A DNA stretch of 61,245 bases, from contig JAHAFI010000018.1 in the NCBI GenBank assembly GCA_018374355.1, forward strand, positions 1-61,245. Reading direction: 5' to 3'. Of this stretch, positions 42,794 to 51,406 are shown piece after piece. The notes beneath the pieces are model-generated. The model made no database searches and was not told where the DNA came from. It saw nothing but the letters and a program-made list of their open reading frames with translations. The DNA is from Clostridiales bacterium (GTDB taxonomy: Bacteria; Bacillota; Clostridia; Lachnospirales; Lachnospiraceae). The position numbers were made by a program, and so were the translations under genes. The number at the start of each line of letters is the position of its first letter. Position 1 is the first letter of the stretch.

Positions 42794-45700
42794 CTAGAAA
42801 TCTAACATATCATCTTCAGCCGCATCCTCTGTGGTATCCTCTTCCACATCAACCAGTTCTTCGCCTTCGAATTCCTGTTTGCTGAAACCATAGCTGCCAT
42901 AAGATTCCTGTTCATCATTATGGTAGTTTTTCTCTCCTTCGATGATGGAACGCAGATCGGTATCACCATAGTCGATAGTTTCCATGATTTCTACTTCTGT
43001 ATTATCGTCTTTCAGCACTTTAACATCCAGACCCAGAGACTGAAGCTCTTTCAACAATACCTTGAAGGATTCCGGAATACCCGGTTCAGGTATATTGTCA
43101 CCCTTGATAATTGCTTCGTAAGTCTTCACACGGCCGATGACATCATCGGATTTCACAGTCAGGATCTCCTGCAGGGTATAGGATGCACCATACGCCTCCA
43201 GAGCCCAAACCTCCATCTCTCCGAAACGCTGTCCGCCGAACTGGGCTTTACCACCCAGAGGCTGCTGTGTTACCAGAGAGTATGGGCCGGTAGAACGGGC
43301 ATGGATCTTATCGTCAACCAGATGATGCAGTTTCAGATAGTGCATGTGTCCGATGGTTACCGCACTGTCGAAATATTCGCCGGTACGTCCGTCACGAAGT
43401 CTTACTTTACCGTCACGGGAAATCGGTACGCCCTTCCACAGTTTTCTGTGCTCTCTGTTTTCATACAGATAATCATATACTTCCGGAAGCAGCTCCTCCT
43501 GATGTTTCTCGGAGAATTCCTCCCAGCTCAAGTTTACATAATCATTTGCCAGTTCCAGTGTATCCATGATGTCATCTTCGTTCGCACCATCGAATACAGG
43601 AGTAGCAATATTGAAGCCCAGAGCTTTTGCTGCCAGACTCAGATGAATCTCCAGCACCTGTCCGATGTTCATTCGGGAAGGTACGCCCAGAGGGTTCAAA
43701 ACGATATCCAGAGGACGTCCATTTGGCAGGAACGGCATATCTTCTACCGGAAGAACTCTGGAGACAACACCCTTGTTACCGTGACGTCCGGCCATCTTAT
43801 CACCAACAGAGATTTTTCTCTTCTGGGCGATATAGATGCGTACTGCCTGATTGACACCCGGAGACAGTTCATCACCGTTTTCTCTTGTAAATACTTTGGC
43901 ATCCACAACGATACCGTATTCACCGTGAGGTACTTTCAGGGATGTGTCACGCACTTCTCTTGCTTTTTCACCAAAGATCGCACGCAGCAGACGTTCTTCC
44001 GCTGTCAGTTCAGTCTCTCCCTTAGGAGTAACCTTTCCCACCAGAATATCCCCTGCACGAACCTCTGCACCGATGCGGATGATACCGCGCTCATCCAGAT
44101 CTTTCAGAGCATCATCACCTACGCCCGGAACGTCTTTTGTGATCTCTTCCGGTCCCAGTTTAGTATCTCTGGCTTCTGCTTCATATTCTTCAATATGGAT
44201 GGATGTATAAACATCCTCCTGAACCAGTCTTTCACTTAACAGTACCGCATCCTCGTAGTTATAACCTTCCCATGTCATAAATCCGATCAGCGGGTTTTTA
44301 CCCAGAGCCAGTTCTCCGTTATCAGTAGAAGGACCGTCTGCAATAACCTGTCCGGCTTCCACATGCTCGCCTTTTACTACGATCGGTTTCTGGTTGTAAC
44401 AGTTACTCTGGTTACTTCTCAGGAATTTTGTCAGACGGTAAACATCTGTGGTTCCGTCATCATTTTTCATTGTAATCTCTTTGGAAGAAGATTTCGCAAT
44501 AGTACCTGCTTTTTTCGCAACAACGCAGACACCGGAGTCAACGGCTGCTTTTACTTCCATACCGGTTCCTACTACAGGAGCCTCGGTAATCATAAGCGGA
44601 ACGGCCTGACGCTGCATGTTTGATCCCATCAGCGCACGGTTCGCATCGTCATTCTGCAGGAACGGAATCAGGGCTGTAGCCACGGAGAACACCATCTTAG
44701 GAGATACGTCCATGTAATCAAACATGCGTTTTTCGTATTCCTGTGTCTCCTCCAGATAACGTCCGGATACATTCTTATGAACAAAATATCCGTTTTCGTC
44801 CAGAGGTTCGTTCGCCTGTGCTACGTGGTAATTATCCTCTTCGTCAGCAGTCATATAAACAACTTCATCCGTTACACGAGGATTCTTAGGATCTGTTTTG
44901 TCAATCTTACGATAAGGAGCCTCCACAAATCCATATTCATTAATTCTTGCATAGGATGCAAGAGAGTTGATCAGACCGATGTTTGGTCCCTCAGGAGTCT
45001 CGATAGGACACATTCTTCCGTAATGGGAATAGTGTACGTCTCGAACCTCAAATCCGGCACGGTCACGGGACAGACCACCCGGTCCCAATGCTGACAGACG
45101 TCTCTTATGTGTCAGCTCACCCAGAGGGTTGTTCTGATCCATGAACTGAGACAACTGTGAAGAACCGAAGAATTCTTTTACCGCTGCTGTTACCGGTTTA
45201 ATATTGATCAGAGACTGCGGAGAAATACCTTCCGCATCCTGTGTTGTCATTCTTTCGCGAACAACTCTTTCCAGTCTGGACATACCGATACGGTACTGGT
45301 TCTGCAGAAGTTCACCTACTGCACGGATACGACGGTTACCCAGATGGTCGATATCATCATCATTTCCTAAACCGTATTCCAGATGGATGTTATAGTTAAT
45401 AGAAGCAAAAATATCTTCTTCTGTGATATGCTTAGGAATCAAATCGTGTACATGACGGGAAATCGCTTCTTTCAGTTCCTCTTCGTCCTCATGCTCTTCC
45501 ATAAGCTGTGCCAGCGCCGGATAGTATACCAGCTCTGTGATTCCCAGCTCTTTCGGATCGCAGTCCACAAAGTTTCTGAGATCTACCATCATATTGGAAA
45601 GAACTTTGATATTTCTCTCCTCTGTCTGAATCCATACAAACGGAACTGCCCCATTCTGGATAGAATCTGCCAGTTCTTTTGTCACTTCTGTTCCTGCTTC

Positions 45701-46624
45701 CGCAAGGATTTCTCCTGTAGTTACGTCAACCACATCTTCAGCCAGAACCTGACCTGCAATACGGTTTCTCAGAAGCAGTTTTTTGTTAAATTTATATCGT
45801 CCTACTTTTGCCAAATCATAACGTTTCGGATCAAAGAACATGCTGTTGATCAAGCTTCTTGCGCTTTCCACTGCCAGCGGCTCGCCGGGACGGATCTTTT
45901 TGTATAATTCCAAAAGACCTTCCTCGTAGCAGGTTGCAGTATCTTTTCCGAAGCTGGCCAGAATCTTAGGCTCTTCACCGAACAATTCCACGATCTCCGC
46001 ATTTGTTCCCCGTCCCAGTGCACGGATCAGGACAGTGATCGGAACCTTTCTGGTTCTGTCCACACGCACATAAAACACATCGTTGGAATCCGTTTCATAT
46101 TCCAGCCATGCACCACGGTTAGGAATAACCGTAGAGGAGAATAATCTTTTACCAACTTTATCATGGGCGATAGCATAGTAAATACCCGGGGAACGTACTA
46201 ACTGGCTGACAATAACTCGTTCCGCACCATTAATTACAAAGGTACCGGTTGCTGTCATTAACGGCAAATCTCCCATGAAAATCTCATGCTCTTTAATTTC
46301 GTCGTTTTCCTTATTATACAATCTCACCTTAACTTTCAAAGGTGCAGCATATGTTGCGTCCCGCTCTTTGCATTCCTCGATGGAATATTTCACATCGTCT
46401 TCGCACAAAGTAAAGTCCACAAATTCTAAGCTCAACTTCCCACTGTAATCAGTAATGGGAGAGATATCATCAAAAACTTCCCGTAAACCTTCCTCAAGGA
46501 ACCAGTTATAGGAATCTTTCTGAACTTCAATCAAGTTGGGCATCTCTAAAACTTCTTTTTGTCTCTGGTAGCTCATACGCATACTTTTTCCACTTGTAAT
46601 AGGACGTATTCTGTTATTTTCCAT
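42794..46624 (-). CDS. rpoB: RNA polymerase beta subunit
   Basis: Catalytic RNA polymerase subunit of 1276 residues. The rifampicin pocket reads SQFMDQNNPLGELTHKRRLS with the usual Asp, His and Ser residues, consistent with a sensitive allele. I start at 46624 (MENNRIRPIT), with GGGGTG upstream; an in-frame ATG at 46666 has a poorer site. Its own promoter is at 46729-46757, so rpoBC is not simply the tail of the rplJL transcript. Confidence 0.98.
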   Translation of the reverse strand: MENNRIRPITSGKSMRMSYQRQKEVLEMPNLIEVQKDSYNWFLEEGLREVFDDISPITDYSGKLSLEFVDFTLCEDDVKYSIEECKERDATYAAPLKVKVRLYNKENDEIKEHEIFMGDLPLMTATGTFVINGAERVIVSQLVRSPGIYYAIAHDKVGKRLFSSTVIPNRGAWLEYETDSNDVFYVRVDRTRKVPITVLIRALGRGTNAEIVELFGEEPKILASFGKDTATCYEEGLLELYKKIRPGEPLAVESARSLINSMFFDPKRYDLAKVGRYKFNKKLLLRNRIAGQVLAEDVVDVTTGEILAEAGTEVTKELADSIQNGAVPFVWIQTEERNIKVLSNMMVDLRNFVDCDPKELGITELVYYPALAQLMEEHEDEEELKEAISRHVHDLIPKHITEEDIFASINYNIHLEYGLGNDDDIDHLGNRRIRAVGELLQNQYRIGMSRLERVVRERMTTQDAEGISPQSLINIKPVTAAVKEFFGSSQLSQFMDQNNPLGELTHKRRLSALGPGGLSRDRAGFEVRDVHYSHYGRMCPIETPEGPNIGLINSLASYARINEYGFVEAPYRKIDKTDPKNPRVTDEVVYMTADEEDNYHVAQANEPLDENGYFVHKNVSGRYLEETQEYEKRMFDYMDVSPKMVFSVATALIPFLQNDDANRALMGSNMQRQAVPLMITEAPVVGTGMEVKAAVDSGVCVVAKKAGTIAKSSSKEITMKNDDGTTDVYRLTKFLRSNQSNCYNQKPIVVKGEHVEAGQVIADGPSTDNGELALGKNPLIGFMTWEGYNYEDAVLLSERLVQEDVYTSIHIEEYEAEARDTKLGPEEITKDVPGVGDDALKDLDERGIIRIGAEVRAGDILVGKVTPKGETELTAEERLLRAIFGEKAREVRDTSLKVPHGEYGIVVDAKVFTRENGDELSPGVNQAVRIYIAQKRKISVGDKMAGRHGNKGVVSRVLPVEDMPFLPNGRPLDIVLNPLGVPSRMNIGQVLEIHLSLAAKALGFNIATPVFDGANEDDIMDTLELANDYVNLSWEEFSEKHQEELLPEVYDYLYENREHRKLWKGVPISRDGKVRLRDGRTGEYFDSAVTIGHMHYLKLHHLVDDKIHARSTGPYSLVTQQPLGGKAQFGGQRFGEMEVWALEAYGASYTLQEILTVKSDDVIGRVKTYEAIIKGDNIPEPGIPESFKVLLKELQSLGLDVKVLKDDNTEVEIMETIDYGDTDLRSIIEGEKNYHNDEQESYGSYGFSKQEFEGEELVDVEEDTTEDAAEDDMLDF

Positions 46625-46728
46625 TGACCGTTTCACCCCTTGTGTATTTGATTTATTACCGCTCATGCCTTTTTTTGATCTCTAAGATTAGACTAGTAGG
46701 CATATCTTGCCATAATAGTGCATTTTTT

Positions 46729-46757
46729 ACAATATCACAGAATGTCAATAGTGTCAA
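46729..46757 (-). promoter_or_regulatory. rpoB promoter
   Basis: Minus-strand TTGACA (46752-46757), 17-bp spacer, TATTGT (46729-46734), about 100 bases before the start codon. A second TTGACA (46743-46748) lies nine bases downstream of the first without a matching -10. Confidence 0.75.
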
Positions 46758-46894
46758 TACTCTTTTTTTATTTTTTCTCGGTTTTTTTATGCTCCCGGCA
46801 AGCATAATTTCAAGAAAATATCTATGGCTTTTTGTCAATTAATGTCTTTCATCTTTTTTTGTAAAGTAAAACTGCTATTTTCTCTTAATTTCTC

Positions 46895-46923
46895 TTGAAT
46901 TCTTACTATTTTCCAGATATAAT
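46895..46923 (+). promoter_or_regulatory. Promoter of the rplL-rpoB interval gene
   Basis: TTGAAT (46895-46900), 17-bp spacer, TATAAT (46918-46923), 65 bases before the ATG and divergent from the rpoB promoter. Confidence 0.75.
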
Positions 46924-46987
46924 AAACTTAACAATTTTTCAGAGAAAGAGATTTTTTAAATACTCGTACAGAAAAGGGGGGACTTTT

Positions 46988-47410
46988 ATGAGTTGGGAAG
47001 AAAAATGTATTCCTGCACTGGTTGAACACAGGGTCTTTCTTTCCCCGCAGCATTTTTCACGTTTCGAAACAGCCTTTGCTTTCCTGCGTCATCAGCGCTT
47101 CTTTAATAAAGGCCTGTGTAAATGTGCGGTGCTTGCTTCATGGGATCAGAGTGAGTTCACACACTTCATGAATGCCATACACAAAATGGAGGATCTGAAA
47201 GCTTCCAATCTTTCCATTATGATCGAACGGATTCAGAAGCTGGCGGAAACCTCCGACCCGAATCTAAAGCTTTTTTATCAACTGGCAGTGGAATTCCTTA
47301 CAAAACCCGGGCAGACTCCTTCCGAAACAATCATTCTGAAGCTTTCTAAGGCATGGGTTCCGCTGATGGATAATGTCATCGCGGCCAGTCTGGTTTTAGA
47401 TTCCCTTTAA
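46988..47410 (+). CDS. Hypothetical protein between rplL and rpoB
   Basis: Product of 140 residues that I do not recognise. It is predicted soluble and mostly helical, with a basic aromatic N-terminal half (HFSRFETAFAFLRHQRFF) and no obvious catalytic motif. It has a full consensus promoter, AAAAGGGGGG as ribosome site, and a terminator, so it is very probably expressed. It is on the opposite strand to the whole ribosomal/RNA polymerase cluster and interrupts the usual rplJL-rpoBC run. Function unknown. Confidence 0.75.
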   Translation: MSWEEKCIPALVEHRVFLSPQHFSRFETAFAFLRHQRFFNKGLCKCAVLASWDQSEFTHFMNAIHKMEDLKASNLSIMIERIQKLAETSDPNLKLFYQLAVEFLTKPGQTPSETIILKLSKAWVPLMDNVIAASLVLDSL

Positions 47411-47424
47411 TTTTTCGTAATGCA

Positions 47425-47470
47425 AAGAGGTGCGCATAAAGGACTTCACCGTCTTCTATGCGCACCTCTT
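47425..47470. terminator. Bidirectional terminator after rplL and the interval gene
   Basis: A perfect 14-bp stem (AAGAGGTGCGCATA and its complement). T tracts on either side are short, so termination may be partial. Confidence 0.65.
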
Positions 47471-47506
47471 ATGTTTACCTTCAGGCAAGCTTCAGATCCC
47501 TCTGCA

Positions 47507-47878
47507 TTATTTCAGAGTTACTTTTGCTCCTTCGCCTTCCAGTTTAGTTTTCATTTCTTCTGCTTCTGCTTTAGAAACGCCTTCTTTGATTACCTTCGGA
47601 GCGTTATCTACAACTTCTTTAGCTTCTTTCAGTCCCAGTCCTGTTGCTTCACGAACAACTTTGATAACTTTAACTTTGTTTGGTCCAACTTCTGTCAGTT
47701 CAACGTCGAACTCATCTTTTTCTTCTGCTGCTTCTGCTGCGCCTGCTGCTGCTACAACAACACCTGCTGCTGCGGATACACCAAATTCTTCTTCACATGC
47801 TTTTACTAATTCGTTCAGTTCCAGAACGGATAACTCTTTGATAGCTTCAATAAATTCAGCTGTAGTTAATTTTGCCAT
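47507..47878 (-). CDS. rplL: 50S ribosomal protein L7/L12
   Basis: Stalk protein of 123 residues that recruits translation GTPases. N-terminal dimerisation helices, the Ala/Gly-rich hinge (AAAGVVVAAAGAAE) and the conserved C-terminal factor-binding domain (VGPNKVKVIKVVREATGLGLKEAK) are visible. It follows rplJ after an unusually long 323-nt gap filled by hairpin repeats. GGAGG precedes the ATG. Confidence 0.99.
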   Translation of the reverse strand: MAKLTTAEFIEAIKELSVLELNELVKACEEEFGVSAAAGVVVAAAGAAEAAEEKDEFDVELTEVGPNKVKVIKVVREATGLGLKEAKEVVDNAPKVIKEGVSKAEAEEMKTKLEGEGAKVTLK

Positions 47879-47946
47879 TATTATTTACCTCCAATAATTT
47901 TTATTTTTCTTTTTATAGTTTGTTATGCAGCTATGCTGCTAAGGAA

Positions 47947-48201
47947 GTTCAATCTCACTTCGCTCGATTGAACGACTGATTTTCTAACCTCAGGCTGCGC
48001 TTGACAGCTTGCTTTCGTTGGAGATTAGAAGGATGTTCGACTTCGCTTTGCTCAGTCGAACGGCTAATTTTCTAACCTCAAGCCGCGCTTGGCAGCTTGC
48101 TTTCGCTTGAGGTTAAAAGGATGTTCGACTTCGCTTTGCTCAGTCGAACGGCTAAAACTCTAACCTCGTGCTTCGCTTTCAGCTCGCTCTCGCTAAGAGT
48201 T
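47947..48201 (-). repeat. 88-nt tandem hairpin array in the rplJ-rplL gap
   Basis: About 2.9 tandem units start at 47947, 48035 and 48123, exactly 88 nt apart. Each begins with a GTTCGACT...AGTCGAAC hairpin (27 nt; the first copy is a variant GTTCAATC...GATTGAAC). A second hairpin of the AACCTCAAGC...GCTTGAGGTT type follows. Copies 2 and 3 of the first hairpin are identical. The array ends against the rplJ stop codon and is transcribed in the rplJ-rplL mRNA. Confidence 0.88.
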
Positions 48202-48690
48202 TTATGCCTCTTTTGCTTCTGCGATCTGGCTGATGACGCGGGCAAAGTTTGCGATTGGGGACTGGATGCTTCCAAGCAGTTTTCCAAGAAGTTCTTCTCT
48301 GGAAGGTACTTCGGAAAGAGCTTTGATTCCAGCTTCATCGTAATAACCGTTTTCAACAACACCTGCTACCAGTTCCAGCTTCGGAGCTGTTTTTGCAAAT
48401 TTTGCAATGATTCTTGCAGGAGCGGTTGCATCATCTTTGGAAACAGCCAGTGCGTTTGTTCCATCCAGATGTTTGCACAGTGCTTCACACGGTGTTCCCT
48501 GAAAAGCGAAGTTCATCATAGTATTTTTGTATACTTTGTAAGTAACTCCGGCTTCTCTCAGTTCTTTACGAAGCTGTGTATCCTGAGCAACTGTCAGTCC
48601 GCTGTAGTTTACAAGTACAACGCTCTGTGCGTCAGCAATAATCTGTGAGATCTCTTCTACGACTGGTTTTTTCAGTTCTACTTTTGCCAT
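48202..48690 (-). CDS. rplJ: 50S ribosomal protein L10
   Basis: Stalk-base protein of 162 residues that binds 23S rRNA and L7/L12 dimers. MAKVELKKPVVEEI and the VVLVNYSGLTVAQDTQLR segment are typical. AAGGAGGTG precedes the ATG. It is under an L10 leader with an internal terminator and its own promoter (48857-48885). Confidence 0.98.
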   Translation of the reverse strand: MAKVELKKPVVEEISQIIADAQSVVLVNYSGLTVAQDTQLRKELREAGVTYKVYKNTMMNFAFQGTPCEALCKHLDGTNALAVSKDDATAPARIIAKFAKTAPKLELVAGVVENGYYDEAGIKALSEVPSREELLGKLLGSIQSPIANFARVISQIAEAKEA

Positions 48691-48734
48691 TATTGGTGCA
48701 CCTCCTTATAGATTTGTTAGTGTACCGCCAAAAT

Positions 48735-48850
48735 GAAAAAAACCTCTTTGCACACACAAAGAGGACTTCGATTCTTTACTAAGAATGTATTTTCCTCGGC
48801 AGGCGTTTTGTCCTTATGCCTTACGGCACCTGCTGTCTTCGGCGTGATAC
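48735..48850 (-). ncRNA. Ribosomal protein L10 leader
   Basis: Untranslated leader that lets L10 (or its L7/L12 complex) repress rplJL. It starts just after the promoter and contains an imperfect GCAGGTGCCG...CGCCTGC structured region. It ends in a terminator hairpin, CCTCTTTG-loop-CAAAGAGG followed by TTTTTTT (48735-48764). Position, length and terminator match the L10 leader family of Firmicutes. Confidence 0.85.
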
Positions 48851-48856
48851 TGATGT

Positions 48857-48885
48857 ATAATACCATTTTTTCTATAGGTTGTCAA
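48857..48885 (-). promoter_or_regulatory. rplJ promoter
   Basis: Minus-strand TTGACA (48880-48885), 17-bp spacer, TATTAT (48857-48862). Confidence 0.85.
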
Positions 48886-48914
48886 TATACTTTTTAATTT
48901 TTTCATATTTCATA

Positions 48915-49058
48915 GTAACAGTTCAGCCTTTCAGGCTTCACAGTTACAAATGCATGCACACAAATTGCATATCGTGCGATTTGGCGCCCGTATGTCTCGG
49001 GATTGACTTGCATTTGCAAGTCAACACCTCGCGGGACAGTAGAAGGCTGAACTGTTAC
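48915..49058 (-). mobile_element. MITE copy G, full length (144 bp)
   Basis: Starts GTAACAGTTCAG and ends CTGAACTGTTAC. Flanking 8-mers ATTTCATA (48907-48914) and ATTTCAAA (49059-49066) match at 7 of 8 positions. Its core matches copy C inverted, but its outer part carries AGCCTTTCAGGCT instead of GGACCCTGTCC, marking a second subfamily. It lies 30 bp upstream of the rplJ promoter. Confidence 0.85.
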
Positions 49059-49124
49059 ATTTCAAATACGCTTCCGAAACTTCAACCCCGGAAAATCTGC
49101 TTCATTTTCATATGGTCTGCTCGA

Positions 49125-49376
49125 TTGGACATATATGCCAACTTTCTCCGCTCACATCCAAACTTCTGCCTTTTATTCTCCATATCATGCATGGAAATCG
49201 TAAAATTGGACATATAAGAAAAATAAACTTCCATACGTCCACGATATCACCAAAACATTGGACGTATAGGGGGATATTTTCTGTATACGTCCAAAAGGCA
49301 CTATTCAAAAGCAAAATGAAGTGTTTTGGGACGGATATTGGAACAATATGGATGGAATTTCCCATCTCATGTCCAA
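49125..49376. repeat. Cluster of TTGGAC(A/G)TAT boxes with alternative hairpins
   Basis: The rest of the rplA-rplJ gap (49059-49546) has no credible gene. It holds about eight copies of TTGGAC(A/G)TAT in both orientations: 49125, 49206, 49258 direct; 49153, 49233, 49285, 49367 inverted; a diverged one at 49326. The copy at 49258 can pair with 49233 (9 bp) or, exclusively, with 49285 (11 bp perfect). Confidence 0.7.
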
Positions 49377-49544
49377 AAGGCTGGTTTTTCATCGGTGAAC
49401 GTGGGATTTTACGGGATTTTGGCCGGGAAGTGTGTTCCTGTACAGCCTCAACACGCCTGCTGCGATTACTCCGCCGGCTTACCGGCATAAGATCTCTGAG
49501 TATCTCCAAGCCGATCTGTAATCAGTCTGTAACCCGCTGTCACG

Positions 49545-49578
49545 AAAAAACGCCCCAGAGGTTCCCCTCTGAAGCGTT
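49545..49578 (-). terminator. Terminator of the rplK-rplA unit
   Basis: Stem of about 13 bp (AACGCTTCAGAGG with CCTCTGGGGCGTT), followed on the minus strand by TTTTTTCG; 18 bases after the rplA stop. Confidence 0.85.
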
Positions 49579-49596
49579 CTCTTTTTACGTTTATAA

Positions 49597-50289
49597 TTAA
49601 ACAAGTTTTAATGGGTTAATCTTCACACCAGGTCCCATGGTAGGAGCGACTGTTACGCTTCTCAGGAACTGACCTTTCAGTGCAGAAGGTTTCGCTTTAT
49701 TGATAGCACCCATCAGCGTCTGGAAGTTGTCCGCTAACTGTTCTTCTGTGAAAGAAGCTTTTCCGATTGGCACGTGAATGATGTTTGTTTTGTCAAGACG
49801 GTATTCAATCTTACCAGCTTTGATTTCCTGAACAGCTTTTGTAACGTCCATAGTTACTGTACCGGCTTTCGGGTTTGGCATTAAGCCTTTCGGTCCAAGT
49901 ACACGACCCAGACGACCTACAACACCCATCATGTCCGGTGTAGCAACAACTACGTCAAAGTCAAACCATCCTTCGTTCTGGATCTTAGGAATCAGTTCTT
50001 CTGCTCCTACGAATTCTGCTCCGGCTGCCTGAGCCTCATCAGCTTTAGCGCCTTTTGCAAATACCAGTACGCGAACAGTTTTACCGGTTCCGTGAGGCAG
50101 AACTACTGCGCCACGAATCTGCTGGTCAGCATGACGTCCGTCACAACCTGTTCTGATATGAGCTTCGATTGTTTCATCAAATTTAGCAACAGCAGTTTTT
50201 TTAGCTAATGCGATAGCCTCGTCCGGATCATACAGTTTTGCACGATCAACTGCTTTTGCAGTTTCTAAATATTTTTTACCGTGTTTCAT
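49597..50289 (-). CDS. rplA: 50S ribosomal protein L1
   Basis: Protein of the L1 stalk that contacts E-site tRNA, 230 residues. MKHGKKYLE, FDETIEAHIRTG, GVVGRLGRVLGPKGLMPNPK and the C-terminal GPGVKIN are standard. GGAGG precedes the ATG, 14 bases after an L1-box-like element. L1 typically represses its own operon by binding such a site. Confidence 0.99.
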   Translation of the reverse strand: MKHGKKYLETAKAVDRAKLYDPDEAIALAKKTAVAKFDETIEAHIRTGCDGRHADQQIRGAVVLPHGTGKTVRVLVFAKGAKADEAQAAGAEFVGAEELIPKIQNEGWFDFDVVVATPDMMGVVGRLGRVLGPKGLMPNPKAGTVTMDVTKAVQEIKAGKIEYRLDKTNIIHVPIGKASFTEEQLADNFQTLMGAINKAKPSALKGQFLRSVTVAPTMGPGVKINPLKLV

Positions 50290-50304
50290 TTCCTATAACC
50301 TCCT

Positions 50305-50333
50305 GTGGTAATTGCGGGGATTGCCCTCCCACG
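50305..50333 (-). promoter_or_regulatory. L1-box-like element upstream of rplA
   Basis: Minus strand: GTGGGAGGG and CCCCGCAATTACCAC can fold as two short stems (GTGG/CCAC and GGG/CCC) around an asymmetric internal loop, as in known L1 target mRNAs. It is nearly identical to the element before rplK. Confidence 0.6.
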
Positions 50334-50371
50334 TCTTTGATTGATAATAAATTGCCTCGTTACGTTAAGAA

Positions 50372-50797
50372 TTATTCCTCAACAGTGATACCCATACTTC
50401 TTGCAGTACCAGCAACCATGCTCATAGCTGCTTCGATGGATGCTGCATTCAGGTCTGGCATTTTCATTTCAGCAATTTCTCTTACTTTGTCTTTGGAAAT
50501 TGTAGCTACTTTGTTTTTGTTCGGAACGCCTGAACCAGATTTCAGATTACAAGCTTTCTTTAACAAAACTGCAGCCGGTGGAGTTTTGGTTATAAAGCTG
50601 AAACTTCTGTCTGCGTATACAGTGATAACAACAGGGATGATCAGATCTCCCTTATCAGCAGTTCTAGCATTGAACTCTTTTGTAAACTGTACGATGTTTA
50701 CACCATGCTGACCCAGAGCAGGACCAACCGGTGGTGCTGGTGTTGCTTTACCAGCAGGAATCTGTAATTTAATATAGCCTGTTACTTTCTTTGCCAT
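50372..50797 (-). CDS. rplK: 50S ribosomal protein L11
   Basis: Protein of the GTPase-associated centre, 141 residues, with LQIPAGKATPAPPVGPALGQ and the C-terminal AASIEAAMSMVAGTARSMG. GGAGG precedes the ATG and an L1-box-like element lies 20 bases upstream. It is in the rpmG-secE-nusG-rplK-rplA unit. Confidence 0.99.
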   Translation of the reverse strand: MAKKVTGYIKLQIPAGKATPAPPVGPALGQHGVNIVQFTKEFNARTADKGDLIIPVVITVYADRSFSFITKTPPAAVLLKKACNLKSGSGVPNKNKVATISKDKVREIAEMKMPDLNAASIEAAMSMVAGTARSMGITVEE

Positions 50798-50816
50798 TGT
50801 AATGACCTCCTATTAT

Positions 50817-50845
50817 GTGGTAATTGCGGGGATTTCCCTCCCACG
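50817..50845 (-). promoter_or_regulatory. L1-box-like element upstream of rplK
   Basis: Second copy of the GTGGGAGGG...CCCCGCAATTACCAC element, differing from the rplA copy by one base in the loop. Confidence 0.6.
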
Positions 50846-50874
50846 AATCATATCTCTATGATTCCTTTTGTTGT

Positions 50875-51390
50875 TTACAACTTTTTAATTTCTGCGAAAC
50901 TGATTTCAACCGGAGTTTCGCGACCAAATAACTCAACATTGATTGTTACAACCTGTTTCTGAGTGTTGATGCTCTGGATCATTCCCATAGTATCTTTCCA
51001 TGCACCACCGGTAACAACTACGCTGTCGCCTTCTGCATAATCGACTTCGACAGTCTCGTTCTGGATACCCAGCGGAATCATTTCCTCTTCTGTCAAAGGA
51101 ACCGGTTTTGATCCCGGTCCGACAAATCCGGTTACGCCACGAGTATTCCGAACAACGTACCATGTATCGTCATTCATCACCATATTGAGCAGAACATATC
51201 CCGGGAACAGTTTTTTGGATACCTGCTTTTTCACGCCGTTTTTCATCTCAACAACGTCCTGCATCGGTACCCGCACCTCCAGAATCTGATCTTCCAGATG
51301 CCGGTTCTCAATTGTCTTTTCAATGTTGGCTTTCACTTTGTTTTCGTAACCCGAATATGTGTGGGCTACATACCAGTTTGCTTCTGCCAT
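50875..51390 (-). CDS. nusG: Transcription termination/antitermination factor NusG
   Basis: Elongation factor of 171 residues that binds RNA polymerase. The NGN domain opens with ANWYVAHTYSGYE and contains FPGYVLL and VRNTRGVTGFVG; the KOW domain has GDSVVVTGGAWKDTMG. It starts 16 bases after the secE stop and shares its promoter with rpmG. Confidence 0.98.
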   Translation of the reverse strand: MAEANWYVAHTYSGYENKVKANIEKTIENRHLEDQILEVRVPMQDVVEMKNGVKKQVSKKLFPGYVLLNMVMNDDTWYVVRNTRGVTGFVGPGSKPVPLTEEEMIPLGIQNETVEVDYAEGDSVVVTGGAWKDTMGMIQSINTQKQVVTINVELFGRETPVEISFAEIKKL

Positions 51391-51406
51391 CTCATCACCC
51401 TTGTCC

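Noticed and set aside
45090..45200. Rifampicin-resistance substitutions in rpoB
   Set aside because: The pocket residues are the usual sensitive ones.
47947..48201. CRISPR array in the rplJ-rplL gap
   Set aside because: The whole 88-nt unit is repeated, not short repeats with unique spacers, and no cas genes are nearby.
49108..49509. 133-residue minus-strand frame between rplA and rplJ
   Set aside because: No ribosome site, low-quality composition, and it runs through the TTGGACATA box cluster. It does not look like protein.
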